A stretch of 64,000 bases of DNA, taken from positions 124,001 through 188,000 of the forward strand of contig NZ_JANYUY010000006.1 of NCBI RefSeq assembly GCF_025060755.1. Direction: 5' to 3'. This document shows positions 46,098-55,141 of the stretch, piece by piece (position 1 is the first letter of the stretch; every line of letters begins with the position of its first letter). This DNA comes from Paenibacillus doosanensis. GTDB taxonomy: Bacteria > Bacillota > Bacilli > Paenibacillales > NBRC-103111. The notes below the pieces were generated by a model. The model made no database searches, was not told where the DNA came from, and worked only from the letters and a program-made list of their open reading frames with translations. The position numbers and the translations under genes are program-made.

Positions 46098-47192
46098 TCA
46101 CACGCGGATGACCGTATCTCCGGCAGCCTTGCGCAGCCGGTTCATGATCGCGGCCCCGATACCTTCCTCGAGGCAAGCTTCGGCCATAATGAAGTCCGCG
46201 CCGACTTCATCAAACTCACGCAGCGCGGCGTACAGGCCGTGCGCCACCGATTCCAGGTCGCCGAGGCTGCCGCAGGCGACCACATGATCCGCGCGCAGAG
46301 CGCCGGCGTGCTCACGGTAGGTGAGGACGCCGGTACGCTCCCCGCGCGCGCGGGCGGCATCGAGCTCGCGCTGGATGCGAGCGAGCACCCGTTCAGGCGC
46401 ATCGCCCTGAACGAGAGTCATCACGCCGCGCGGCGCGTAGTGCGTGTATTTCATCCCCGGCGCGCGCGGCGCCGCGGCGGCATCCTCCCGGTGCGCCGTC
46501 TCGCGCACCGTAACGCCGGGCAGCGCGGCGCGCAGCTGCGCCGCGGTAACGCCACCCGGCCGCAGGATGTGGAGTACCCCAGCCCTCGCCCCGGCTTCGC
46601 CTTCAGGCGCTGCGGGCACGTACTCCACCACCGTCGACTCCAGACCGACGCCGGTCGGTCCCCCGTCGACGATGCCGCCGATGCGGCCGCCGAGATCCTC
46701 CAACACATGCGACGCCTGTGTTGGGCTGGGCCTGCCCGAGCGGTTCGCGCTCGGCGCGGCGACAGGGCAGTCTGCGGCGGCGATCAGCCGCAGCGCGACC
46801 GGGTGGTCGGGCATGCGCACCCCGACCGTTGACAGCCCCGCGGTAACCAGCGGGGAGAGAACGCCGGGCTTGACCGGCAGCACGACGGTCAAGGGGCCGG
46901 GCCAGAACGCGTCGAGCAAACGCGAAACGGCCTCGTCCGGGGAAGCCGCAAGCTCCTCCAGCTGAGACCGGTCGGCGATATGCACGATCAGCGGGTTATC
47001 GGACGGCCTGCCTTTGGCCGCAAAGATTTGTTCAACGGCTGCGGTTTGCCTCGCATCGGCTCCCAGCCCGTAGACGGTTTCGGTCGGAAAGGCGACCGTC
47101 CCGCCTTCCTGAAGCACTTGGGCCGCTTCCTGAAGCCATTCCGGCCGCGGACCATCCGCTGCTGCAACTTTCCAGTACGTCGTCATCCTCAT
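46098..47192 (-). CDS. ywlC: L-threonylcarbamoyladenylate synthase, Sua5 type (YwlC)
   Basis: 364 residues: an N-terminal YrdC domain (about 15-205) with GGTVAFPTETVYGLGADA, KGRPSDNPLIVHI and SANRSGRPSPT, then a C-terminal Sua5 domain (about 225-364). It makes threonylcarbamoyl-AMP for t6A37 in tRNAs reading ANN codons. The two-domain form matches Sua5/YwlC rather than short TsaC. The linker and Sua5 half are strongly GC rich. GGATGGA precedes the ATG. Confidence 0.94.
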   Translation of the reverse strand: MRMTTYWKVAAADGPRPEWLQEAAQVLQEGGTVAFPTETVYGLGADARQTAAVEQIFAAKGRPSDNPLIVHIADRSQLEELAASPDEAVSRLLDAFWPGPLTVVLPVKPGVLSPLVTAGLSTVGVRMPDHPVALRLIAAADCPVAAPSANRSGRPSPTQASHVLEDLGGRIGGIVDGGPTGVGLESTVVEYVPAAPEGEAGARAGVLHILRPGGVTAAQLRAALPGVTVRETAHREDAAAAPRAPGMKYTHYAPRGVMTLVQGDAPERVLARIQRELDAARARGERTGVLTYREHAGALRADHVVACGSLGDLESVAHGLYAALREFDEVGADFIMAEACLEEGIGAAIMNRLRKAAGDTVIRV

Positions 47193-47379
47193 TCCATCCT
47201 TATCGCAATTATCTTCCTATTTCCGAGGGCTCCTCCGGAGGCTCCAAAGCCGATTCGCTCCGGCGGGAAACCATATCCATCGAGAAGCCGTATCTATGAA
47301 TGGGACGCGCAATTACGCGCATCCCGGCATTTTCCGCTTTCCAGCGTCTCTCGCTCCGCAGCCGCCGTTTCATCATCGT

Positions 47380-48189
47380 TCAAGCGAACAGGGAGCCGAG
47401 CTTTTTCAATAAATCCCACAGAAAGAAGTGAATTTCCGGTTGAACCGGCTCGGCGTCGACCGCCGCAACTACCGGTTGGCCCCCGGCCGCTTTAGCCTGC
47501 GATTCGGAAGACGCATGGGCCTTAGACTCCTTGACTGCAGCCGTCTTCGCTTCGCTTGCAGTCTTACCGCTAGGACCTGCCGATGCTTCTTTTTCTTTAA
47601 CGGAGGAATCGGCCGGAACCGCTTGCGCATGAACTTCGTCTTCTTTCTTCGCAATCACTTCCGAGTCGACGAAGCACAGCGGCGGGAACAGCACACACCA
47701 CCAATTTTGCCCTTCGGCTTTTCCGATCGATACGCGAAGCGCCTCATAATCACCGGCAGGATACACCTCGTTGCCGTACATTTTGGTCGGGAACGGCACG
47801 ATGCCCAGCTCCACTTGATACGAGTAGGAGAAACCGTTTTTCTTGAGCGTGGCGCCGACAAGCTCGCTGAGCTCCGGCAAATGGGCGCGAACGGTTTGTC
47901 TCGCTTCGTCAATGGTTTGAGGACCGGTCACCCACTGCTTCATTTGCTCCACGATCGCATCGCGAACCTCGCGTTTGACCCATTGATCGGAGGGGGAATC
48001 AGAGTTGGCCAGAATGCGCAGACGAATCGATTCCTGAGGGATCAGACCTTTCTGATCTTCCCCCGCCCCGCCGTTCATATTCGAAGCGTAGACCACAGCG
48101 TTATTGCGCTGAGCTTCCCAACAAGAGATTAATAGAATAAGTGCAAAAACGATATAAAAATAACGCAGTCTGGAAGTCCGCTTCACCAT
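47380..48189 (-). CDS. spoIIR: Stage II sporulation protein R
   Basis: 269 residues with an N-terminal signal/anchor (about 8-25) and the SpoIIR core: IRLRILANSDSPSDQWVKREVRD, GNEVYPAGDYEALRVSIG and GQNWWCVLFPPLCFVD (parts given). SpoIIR is secreted from the forespore and triggers SpoIIGA to process pro-sigma-E. After about residue 175 there is a Lys/Ala/Ser/Glu-rich tail of about 75 residues ending in EIHFFLWDLLKKLGSLF. Position between ywlC and prmC matches B. subtilis. Confidence 0.93.
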   Translation of the reverse strand: MVKRTSRLRYFYIVFALILLISCWEAQRNNAVVYASNMNGGAGEDQKGLIPQESIRLRILANSDSPSDQWVKREVRDAIVEQMKQWVTGPQTIDEARQTVRAHLPELSELVGATLKKNGFSYSYQVELGIVPFPTKMYGNEVYPAGDYEALRVSIGKAEGQNWWCVLFPPLCFVDSEVIAKKEDEVHAQAVPADSSVKEKEASAGPSGKTASEAKTAAVKESKAHASSESQAKAAGGQPVVAAVDAEPVQPEIHFFLWDLLKKLGSLFA

Positions 48190-48296
48190 GATTATTACCC
48201 CTCTCGAATCGGTATCATAGTATTAGTATGAACCGATTAAAGAGGGTTTAAACCTAGCAATCTATCTTTTTGGGATACGAAATCGATAGGATGCTA

Positions 48297-48423
48297 GGAG
48301 TCTGTCCGACGGAGTTGCTTTTGTGCATAGCGAAGAATACTGACTGCCTTTTTTGCCGCTAACGCTGCATGATCACTGTCGTTTTGCATATATACCTTCT
48401 ACGTCGTTCATCGGACAGACTCC
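48297..48423. mobile_element. Short MITE-like element with 13-bp terminal inverted repeats
   Basis: GGAGTCTGTCCGA (48297-48309) and TCGGACAGACTCC (48411-48423) are perfect inverted repeats bounding 127 bp of non-coding DNA between spoIIR and prmC. There is no transposase. No obvious target duplication is visible beyond a few bases. The flanking sequence 48190-48296 is the spoIIR upstream region. Confidence 0.5.
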
Positions 48424-48531
48424 CAGATACGCGATGACAAAGCGGCCCGAGAGCCTACAGCCGGCAGGTTGCGGCAGCGAACGGCCTCCCCGATCGGCCG
48501 CAGATCGCGCGTCTATCGCATCCTTTATGAA

Positions 48532-49557
48532 TCACTCGACCGAGCCTGTCTGCATCTCAGGCTCGTTATATCGAACGGCAATCACATGCCGGTCGATTCC
48601 GGCCAAATCCGGTATGATCCGAACTTCATCCCATTTCGCCGCAGCGGACAGCATTTGCGCCACAGCGGAAGCCTGCCCCATGCCGACCTCCAGGCCGACG
48701 AGCGAAGGCATCGCCGCAAGCTCTGCCAGCTGCGCGATCAGACGGCGGTACAGCTCCAGCCCGTCCTTCCCGCCGTAGAGCGCGGAAGGCGGCTCGTACA
48801 GCCGTACCTCCGGCTGCAGCCCCTCCTCATCCGCCTCCGGAATGTACGGCGGATTGGACACGACCGCATCGAGGCGCAACCCCTGCTCGATGTAAGGCTT
48901 CAGCAGGTCGCCCTCCAGGAACGCGACCCGCCCTTCAACCCCGTTGCGCCGGGCGTTATCCCGGGCAATCGCCAGAGCGGCCGGCGAAATGTCCGAGCTC
49001 ATAAGGCGCCACTCCGGACATTGTACGGCCAAGGTGACGGCGATTGCCCCGCTCCCCGCGCCGATGTCGGCCACCAGCGGCGGCTCTCCCCGCTGCAGCC
49101 GCAGTTCCCCTTCGGCCTGCCGCATATCCGGCTTCCGATCTGCCGCCCGTTCTGCATGATCGGCCCCTACATCATTCCTCTTATGTCTCGCCGATCCGTC
49201 GGACCACAGCTTCCTGCCGAGCAGCACAACCTGCTCGACAAGCAGCTCCGTCTCCGGCCGCGGAATCAGCACGGCCGGAGTCACCGTAAAGGGAAGCCCG
49301 TAAAACTCCTGCTCCCCGATAATATACTGCACGGGCTCCCCAGCAGCCTTGCGTTCCAACAGCTGGCGCCATTCCTCAAGCCGTTCCACGGGGAACAATT
49401 CCTGCCAGCGCAGCAGCAGCTCGCTGCGGCTCCACCCGAACAGATGCTGCAGCAGCAGCTCCGCGCAGCTGGCCGCTTCATTCACGCGATGTCCCTGTAA
49501 AAAAGAAGAAGCCTCCACATAGGCTTCACGAATAGTAGGCTTCCGTTCAACGGTCAT
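48532..49557 (-). CDS. prmC: Peptide chain release factor N5-glutamine methyltransferase PrmC
   Basis: 341 residues. N-terminal helical release-factor-binding domain, then a Rossmann methyltransferase with DIGAGSGAIAVTLA and the catalytic NPPYIPE. It methylates Gln of the GGQ motif in RF1, whose gene prfA is immediately upstream. About 45 extra residues rich in Arg, Lys and Asp lie just before the SAM motif. ATG 49555-49557 is 4 bases after the prfA stop; AAAGGAG inside the prfA end is 15 bases upstream, a long spacing. Confidence 0.92.
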   Translation of the reverse strand: MTVERKPTIREAYVEASSFLQGHRVNEAASCAELLLQHLFGWSRSELLLRWQELFPVERLEEWRQLLERKAAGEPVQYIIGEQEFYGLPFTVTPAVLIPRPETELLVEQVVLLGRKLWSDGSARHKRNDVGADHAERAADRKPDMRQAEGELRLQRGEPPLVADIGAGSGAIAVTLAVQCPEWRLMSSDISPAALAIARDNARRNGVEGRVAFLEGDLLKPYIEQGLRLDAVVSNPPYIPEADEEGLQPEVRLYEPPSALYGGKDGLELYRRLIAQLAELAAMPSLVGLEVGMGQASAVAQMLSAAAKWDEVRIIPDLAGIDRHVIAVRYNEPEMQTGSVE

Positions 49558-49561
49558 CTGT

Positions 49562-50635
49562 TTATGCTTGTTCTCCTTTATCCATAAGCTCCGATTGCGT
49601 GGCAATCGTCAGCGCGGACACGATCTCTTCCATATCTCCGTTCAGCACGGCATCCAAACGATGCAGCGTAAGCCCGATCCGATGATCCGTCACACGACTT
49701 TGCGGGAAGTTGTACGTCCGAATCCGTTCGCTGCGATCCCCCGTACCGACTTTGCTTTTCCGCTCGCCGGCGTACTTGGACATCTCTTCCTGCTGGAGCT
49801 TGTCGAAAATCCGGGCGCGCAGCACCTGCAGCGCCTTTTCTTTATTCGAGTTCTGCGATTTCCCGTCCTGGCATGTCGCCACGATTCCGGTAGGAACGTG
49901 GGTTACGCGAACGGCCGATTTCGTCGTATTGACGGACTGTCCGCCGGCGCCGCTGGAGCAGAACGTATCGACGCGAATATCGTTATCGTTAATTTCAATA
50001 TCGATATCCTCCATCTCCGGCAGCACAGCCACCGTTGAGGTCGACGTATGAATGCGTCCGCCCGACTCGGTCGTCGGAATGCGCTGCACCCGGTGAGCGC
50101 CGCTCTCGAATTTCAGCTTGCTGTAAGCCCCTTTGCCGTTCACCATAAAAATAATTTCTTTAAATCCGCCCAGATCGTTCATGCTGACATCCATAATCTC
50201 GGTACGCCAGCCCTGCATATCCGCGTATTTCGTGTACATCCGGTACAAGTCCGATGCGAACAACGCCGCCTCGTCTCCGCCCGCCGCGCCGCGAATCTCC
50301 ACAATGACGTTCTTATCGTCGTTAGGGTCTTTGGGAAGCATCAAAATTTTAATGCGCTCCTCAAGCTCCTCCTTGCGCTGGGTCAACTCTTCCAGCTCCA
50401 TTTTGACAAGCTCGCGCATTTCATCGTCCAGCTTCTCGTTTTGCATGACCCGCGCAGCATCATACTGCTCAACGACGCTTTTATATTCCGTGTAAGCTTC
50501 ATAAGCTTCCTGCAAATCGGACTGCTCTTTGGAATACTCCCGCAGCTTCTTCGTATCGCTAGTTACGTCCGGATCGCATAACAGCTCGCTTAATTTCTCG
50601 TACCGGTCCGCCAGCGATTGCAGTCTGTCCAACAT
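49562..50635 (-). CDS. prfA: Peptide chain release factor 1
   Basis: 357 residues, standard RF1. The GGQ motif is in [17 protein letters not shown] (about 230), and the codon-recognition region includes the PAT-like loop of domain 2 replaced by the RF1 sequence before [14 protein letters not shown]. It reads UAA and UAG. AGGGGTG precedes the ATG. It is translationally close to prmC. Confidence 0.96.
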   Translation of the reverse strand: MLDRLQSLADRYEKLSELLCDPDVTSDTKKLREYSKEQSDLQEAYEAYTEYKSVVEQYDAARVMQNEKLDDEMRELVKMELEELTQRKEELEERIKILMLPKDPNDDKNVIVEIRGAAGGDEAALFASDLYRMYTKYADMQGWRTEIMDVSMNDLGGFKEIIFMVNGKGAYSKLKFESGAHRVQRIPTTESGGRIHTSTSTVAVLPEMEDIDIEINDNDIRVDTFCSSGAGGQSVNTTKSAVRVTHVPTGIVATCQDGKSQNSNKEKALQVLRARIFDKLQQEEMSKYAGERKSKVGTGDRSERIRTYNFPQSRVTDHRIGLTLHRLDAVLNGDMEEIVSALTIATQSELMDKGEQA

Positions 50636-50677
50636 GTTGATTCACCCCTTATGCCTGTATATCCGTTATTATATAGT

Positions 50678-51778
50678 TTAGACGTTAAAACGGAAGTGCA
50701 TAACATCTCCGTCCTGCACCACGTATTCTTTTCCTTCCAGCCGAAGCTGCCCCTTCTCCTTGGCCGCATTCATCGATCCGGCAGCCACCAGCTCGTCGTA
50801 GCTGACGACCTCCGCACGGATAAACCCGCGCTCGAAGTCGGTGTGAATGACGCCGGCCGCTTGCGGCGCTTTGGTTCCTCTGCGAATCGTCCATGCGCGC
50901 ACTTCCTGCACGCCGGCCGTAAAATACGTATACAAACCGAGCAGCTTGTAAGCGGCCTTGATCAGACGGTTCAAGCCCGATTCCTGAAGACCGAGCTCCT
51001 CAAGGAACATCGCCTTGTCTTCGCCCTCCAGCTCGGCGATTTCCGATTCCACCTTGGCGCTAATTGGCACGACTTCCGCGCCTTCCTTGGCTGCGTACTC
51101 GCGCACCTGCTGCACGAACGGATTATCGTCCGCCGCGGCCACTTCCTCCTCGCTCACATTGGCCGCATACAGCATCGGCTTCATCGTCAGCAAGTGCAGA
51201 TCGCGGATCAGCAGCTTCTCCTCGTCGCTCAGCTCCACGCTGCGCGCCGGTTTGTCGTTGTACAGCGCCTCTTTGATCCGCTCCAGACATTCCACCTCGG
51301 CCGCGTATTTTTTGTCGCCGCCCTTCATGTTTTTGCGGGAACGGTCAATGCGCTTCTCCACCGACTCCACATCGGCCAGAATCAGCTCCAGGTTAATCGT
51401 TTCGATGTCGCTGATCGGGTTTACCGTCCCGGAGACATGGGTAATATTTTCATCCTGAAAGCATCTGACCACATGAACGATCGCATCCACTTCACGGATA
51501 TGCGCCAGAAACTTGTTGCCCAATCCTTCTCCGCGGCTTGCGCCTTTGACCAAGCCCGCAATGTCTACGAATTCAAACGCCGTAGGCACAACATTCTTGG
51601 GAACGACGATCTCGGTAAGCTTGACAAGACGCTCATCGGGAACCTCCACCACACCGACGTTCGGATCTATCGTACAAAAAGGGTAATTCGCCGACTCTGC
51701 GCCCGCTTGCGTAATCGCATTAAACAAAGTGGATTTGCCAACGTTCGGCAGGCCCACAATCCCCGCTTTTAAAGCCAT
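50678..51778 (-). CDS. ychF: Redox/ribosome-associated ATPase YchF (Obg family)
   Basis: 366 residues. G1 loop [15 protein letters not shown] at the N-terminus, G3 [11 protein letters not shown]4 region [11 protein letters not shown] (N-x-x-E type, favouring ATP) and a C-terminal TGS domain with [13 protein letters not shown]. It binds ribosomes and is implicated in stress responses. It has its own promoter. Confidence 0.94.
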   Translation of the reverse strand: MALKAGIVGLPNVGKSTLFNAITQAGAESANYPFCTIDPNVGVVEVPDERLVKLTEIVVPKNVVPTAFEFVDIAGLVKGASRGEGLGNKFLAHIREVDAIVHVVRCFQDENITHVSGTVNPISDIETINLELILADVESVEKRIDRSRKNMKGGDKKYAAEVECLERIKEALYNDKPARSVELSDEEKLLIRDLHLLTMKPMLYAANVSEEEVAAADDNPFVQQVREYAAKEGAEVVPISAKVESEIAELEGEDKAMFLEELGLQESGLNRLIKAAYKLLGLYTYFTAGVQEVRAWTIRRGTKAPQAAGVIHTDFERGFIRAEVVSYDELVAAGSMNAAKEKGQLRLEGKEYVVQDGDVMHFRFNV

Positions 51779-51826
51779 GTATAGGACAACTCCTTAGTTA
51801 ACGTTATTCAATATCCCTAAATATTT

Positions 51827-51856
51827 ATTATATCGCAAAAATGGGGTCTCTGTCAC
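51827..51856 (-). promoter_or_regulatory. Sigma-A promoter of ychF
   Basis: On the minus strand GTGACA (51851-51856) and a perfect TATAAT (51827-51832) are 18 bases apart, 48 bases before the ychF start. Confidence 0.7.
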
Positions 51857-51918
51857 CTTTGTGCCGCTTTTCCATATTTTATTTGGCAAGCGACGAACAG
51901 AAGGCGAACCCCCTCCTC

Positions 51919-51960
51919 CGAAAAAGCGACATGATGCTTCGAGGCTGATTCCGTCCGCAT
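51919..51960 (-). repeat. Fragment of the interspersed repeat, copy E
   Basis: About 42 bp matching the left third of the repeat (AAAAGCGACATGATGC, then ATTCCGTCCGCAT), closest to copy D. The rest of the element is missing. It too lies beside a hairpin/terminator (51974-52010). Confidence 0.65.
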
Positions 51961-51969
51961 TTTCCTATG

Positions 51970-52012
51970 CAACAAGCAGCCGACCCGCTCGGGCGGCGGA
52001 TCGGCTGCTTTT
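51970..52012. terminator. Hairpin between the PilZ and ychF genes
   Basis: AAGCAGCCGA (51974-51983) pairs with TCGGCTGCTT (52001-52010) around a GC-rich loop. The T-run is better on the plus strand (TTTT), but the location, 19 bases after the PilZ stop, suggests it ends that minus-strand transcript. Confidence 0.65.
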
Positions 52013-52028
52013 CATACGACTGAAGCAT

Positions 52029-52742
52029 CTATTTAAACAATCTTTTCTCCGCGTTCTCATGCTTGCGGCTGAAGTAGGCTTCCACTTGCTTTCGCAGGAT
52101 GTACGCCCGCAAAGAAGTCGATTTATCCCCGCTTAGGTCGATAAATTGGGCGCCGTAATAATGGCGTTCCCCCAGCATCTCCTGCCTTACGATCTCCGCC
52201 TTTCCGATCAAATCGAATCCAAGCTCCAGTTCCACTTCGATCTGCCCGGCATTTCCAAGCCCCAGCTCTTCCCGCACGGTAAAACCGATGCCGCTGACGC
52301 TAATATTCATCAGATGGATGGCCAACTTAGGATCAAGCTCCCGCCGCTGCTGCCTTCCCGTTCCGATCACGGCGTGGATAAGACCGTTCTCGTCCACCTC
52401 CACCCGCGGATGCTCCCTCTTCTCGGCGAAAAGACGCTGATTATGCGGCGGATTAATCAGCATTAGCGAGCCGTGATCTTTGGCCACCACGCTGGACTGG
52501 AACGTGTAGATACCGCCCGGCGAGTAGACCGTGATTTTCACGGAGTCCCCCAAATCAAACTGCTTGAACTCCGACATTTCGATCTCGAGTATATCCCCTT
52601 CCGCATAGGACAGCACCCCGGTCGAGATAAAATTATCCTTCTCCACCGCCGTCCGGCTGTGCAGCAAAATGCCGGCAGGGCTTTTGTACTTCTCTCCGGT
52701 GTAATCGTAGCCCGCTTTGGCTGCTGCCGGCTTTAATGACAT
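52029..52742 (-). CDS. PilZ-domain c-di-GMP receptor, YcgR-like
   Basis: 237 residues. The N-terminal half (about 1-110) resembles the YcgR-N beta domain; the PilZ domain (about 110-225) has the c-di-GMP-binding RxxxR (KREHPRVEV) and NxSxxG (MNISVSGIGF). Such proteins act as flagellar brakes or regulate surface behaviour. AAGGGGG lies 7 bases before the ATG. The gene follows a c-di-GMP-I riboswitch, so both its expression and its protein are expected to respond to the same messenger. Confidence 0.9.
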   Translation of the reverse strand: MSLKPAAAKAGYDYTGEKYKSPAGILLHSRTAVEKDNFISTGVLSYAEGDILEIEMSEFKQFDLGDSVKITVYSPGGIYTFQSSVVAKDHGSLMLINPPHNQRLFAEKREHPRVEVDENGLIHAVIGTGRQQRRELDPKLAIHLMNISVSGIGFTVREELGLGNAGQIEVELELGFDLIGKAEIVRQEMLGERHYYGAQFIDLSGDKSTSLRAYILRKQVEAYFSRKHENAEKRLFK

Positions 52743-52892
52743 GACAGATCCCCCTTTCGCTCACATGATATCGGTTTGATGCAGCGCCATTGTGCTTGTC
52801 CGCTAGATCGCAGCCCAAATAAAGACCGTCCTCCTCCGTCTCCGGAAAACCGCCTTCAACCACCGGGCATTCTTTATAATACCTTCCTTATT

Positions 52893-52985
52893 CGGCGGCC
52901 AGGCTGTCATAGTCCCAACGGACCTTAGACCCTGTAGCTTTGCGTCCCTGCCTTTCGGCAGGTTTGCTATGGACGAACAGACTAC
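52893..52985 (-). promoter_or_regulatory. c-di-GMP-I riboswitch (GEMM-I)
   Basis: Minus-strand RNA carries the GEMM-I core: AGCAAACC, hairpin with a GAAA tetraloop (CUGCCGAAAGGCAG), GGGACGCAAAGC, and the 11-nt tetraloop receptor CUAAG...UAUG in a second hairpin GGUCC-GUUG-GGAC. It is 150 bases upstream of the PilZ gene and 64 bases downstream of a promoter. Between the aptamer and the PilZ start (52743-52892) I see no convincing terminator, so the expression platform is unclear; ON or OFF cannot be assigned. Confidence 0.92.
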
Positions 52986-53048
52986 ATCAGTATTTGCTTC
53001 TAGTGCGATGCATCTACAGCCCATTAGGAACATAGACCTATTCCTTTT

Positions 53049-53078
53049 ATTATACAAGGGCAGCCTTGATTCAGGCAA
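53049..53078 (-). promoter_or_regulatory. Sigma-A promoter of the riboswitch-PilZ unit
   Basis: On the minus strand TTGCCT (53073-53078) and a perfect TATAAT (53049-53054) are 18 bases apart. No credible coding frame lies in the 52743-53295 gap. Confidence 0.7.
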
Positions 53079-53295
53079 CTGCCTGCGATTAGGATTAACG
53101 AATTCTACACATACAGGTATAATAAGAGCAGAACGCATTTGGGATACGAGACGATTCTTGCCGGGCACCGTCTCCGATTTCTTAAATCGATAACCCGCGA
53201 ATAGGTTGAAGTCCAGGGACAAAGGCGAACGCTACCGCTTCTAAGCCAGTTTGTCTTCCCTAAACTATTGCTATATGACAGAAAAGGTGAATCGT

Positions 53296-53736
53296 ATGGA
53301 TACGAACCGAATCCGCCCGTCAGCGGAAAGCCTCACGCAAGGTCGCCTTATCGTTTTGTTCGATGGAGAATGCCGCTTTTGCAGCGGATGGGTGAAATTT
53401 CTCATCCGGCACGACCGGGCCGATCGCTTCCGCTTTGCCCCGCTCCAATCCGAAGCGGCTCGTTCTCTGCTGCCTTCAGCGGCGCTTTCCGCAGCGGATA
53501 TGGACTCCGTCGTATTGCTTGACGGCGAGGACGTCTACACGCACTCTTCCGCCGTACTACGCATATGCCGTCGATTGGGCGGCGGCTGGGCGCTGCTCGG
53601 AGTCTTCAGTTTCATCCCGTCCCGGCTTCGCGACGCCCTATACCGCTGGGTCGCCAAACACCGTTACCTTATAGCCGGACGAGAGCAGAGCTGCATCGTT
53701 CCGACGGAAGAAATCCGGCGCAAATTTATCGGCTGA
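53296..53736 (+). CDS. DCC family (DUF393) thiol-disulfide oxidoreductase-like protein
   Basis: 146 residues. The DxxCxxC motif that names the family is seen in FDGECRFCSGWV (about 24-35), followed by HDRADRFRFAPLQSEAAR. Physiological role is unknown; a thiol-redox function is inferred from the family. ATG 53296-53298 is chosen with AAAGGTG 6 bases upstream; the frame extends upstream but without a ribosome site. One of three plus-strand genes. Confidence 0.85.
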   Translation: MDTNRIRPSAESLTQGRLIVLFDGECRFCSGWVKFLIRHDRADRFRFAPLQSEAARSLLPSAALSAADMDSVVLLDGEDVYTHSSAVLRICRRLGGGWALLGVFSFIPSRLRDALYRWVAKHRYLIAGREQSCIVPTEEIRRKFIG

Positions 53737-53840
53737 ATGTTCCTTTATTCTCTCTGGCACAGAGGCGACCTTTACCAAATTTCAAGGGAATTGCAGGCGA
53801 TATCCCCAGTTTCTACAGAGGAATGTGAACAATATTGAAG

Positions 53841-53910
53841 TTATCCACAATGTTATCCACAGCATGTTAACAAATCGAATATTTGTTCGTTTGGCGGGCT
53901 TTGTGGATAA
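53841..53910. other. Cluster of three perfect DnaA boxes
   Basis: TTATCCACA occurs at 53841-53849 and 53853-53861 on the plus strand and at 53902-53910 on the minus strand, all perfect matches to the consensus 9-mer. They lie 27 bases before tadA in an A+T-rich gap between the DCC gene and tadA. Confidence 0.85.
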
Positions 53911-53921
53911 GTAAAACGTAG

Positions 53922-54395
<474 letters not shown>

Positions 54396-54436
54396 AAGCA
54401 GGAGCACGGGTTGAACCGGCTCCTGCTTCTTTTTTT
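54396..54436 (+). terminator. Rho-independent terminator of tadA
   Basis: AAGCAGGAGC pairs with GCTCCTGCTT around ACGGGTTGAACCG and is followed by CTTTTTTT. Confidence 0.93.
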
Positions 54437-54474
54437 GCGGCGATACCGCTTTGGCCCCGCGACTATCCGTCTTT

Positions 54475-55137
54475 TTATGAGATAACGCGATTGTCCGCTC
54501 CCCTAAGCTCGACCTGCACATCCTGGGGCAGCACTACCGTCACCGTCATCCAAGGATAATAGGAATTCAGCCCTTGTTCCGTTGGAAGCGGCTTAATCTG
54601 TACGTACATCGTTTCTCCCGCCGTATGTACCGAAACAACCTGCTCCTTTTGCAGAGGATGAGATGTCTCGCCCGCCTTCAGCCGCTCCCGGAACGTACCG
54701 AATACCTGCAGCTCCCGTACGGACGACTTGTCGATTTTGATTCTCGAATCGGCCGACTGGACTACCACTTTTTTCACGCTATCCCCAAGCGCTTCCTTAA
54801 CGGGCGGAAGATCGCGGGTTTCCTCCTTGGCCCCCAGCATGGAGCGCACTTCCCCAACAAGACCTACGGACGTAAGAAGTGTAAAACCGAGACAGCCGAC
54901 GCACAGCATCCCTACGAAAAACAAACTCATCATATCGTAATGAATGCGGCTTTCTTCCTTGCGGGAAAAGCTTAAGTAGACGATAATCTCCAATCCGAGC
55001 AGCACCAAAATCAGCGGCCACCACGTAATAAACGTATCGAATGCCTCCAGCCCCTTCCACTGGGAAGCAAACAAAATGCAGCCTAATAAAATGAGGGATA
55101 TTCCCATCGACAGCGTTCCTACGCGCCATTTTTTCAT
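54475..55137 (-). CDS. Membrane protein of unknown function with LiaI/DUF5668-like N-terminus
   Basis: 220 residues: three hydrophobic segments (about 7-25, 36-55 and 70-93), then a soluble, beta-strand-rich region. The N-terminal layout resembles the LiaI/LiaF-type DUF5668 region seen in envelope-stress proteins; the C-terminal half has alternating patterns like putative adhesin/DUF2154 regions. It is last in a four-gene unit with an ECF sigma and anti-sigma factor, 4 bases after the preceding gene. I do not assign a function. Confidence 0.65.
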   Translation of the reverse strand: MKKWRVGTLSMGISLILLGCILFASQWKGLEAFDTFITWWPLILVLLGLEIIVYLSFSRKEESRIHYDMMSLFFVGMLCVGCLGFTLLTSVGLVGEVRSMLGAKEETRDLPPVKEALGDSVKKVVVQSADSRIKIDKSSVRELQVFGTFRERLKAGETSHPLQKEQVVSVHTAGETMYVQIKPLPTEQGLNSYYPWMTVTVVLPQDVQVELRGADNRVIS

Positions 55138-55141
55138 CGTT

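Noticed and set aside
52803-53222. 139-codon minus-strand frame upstream of the PilZ gene
   Set aside because: It runs through the c-di-GMP riboswitch core and the promoter, has no ribosome site and no recognisable composition; conserved RNA explains the region better.
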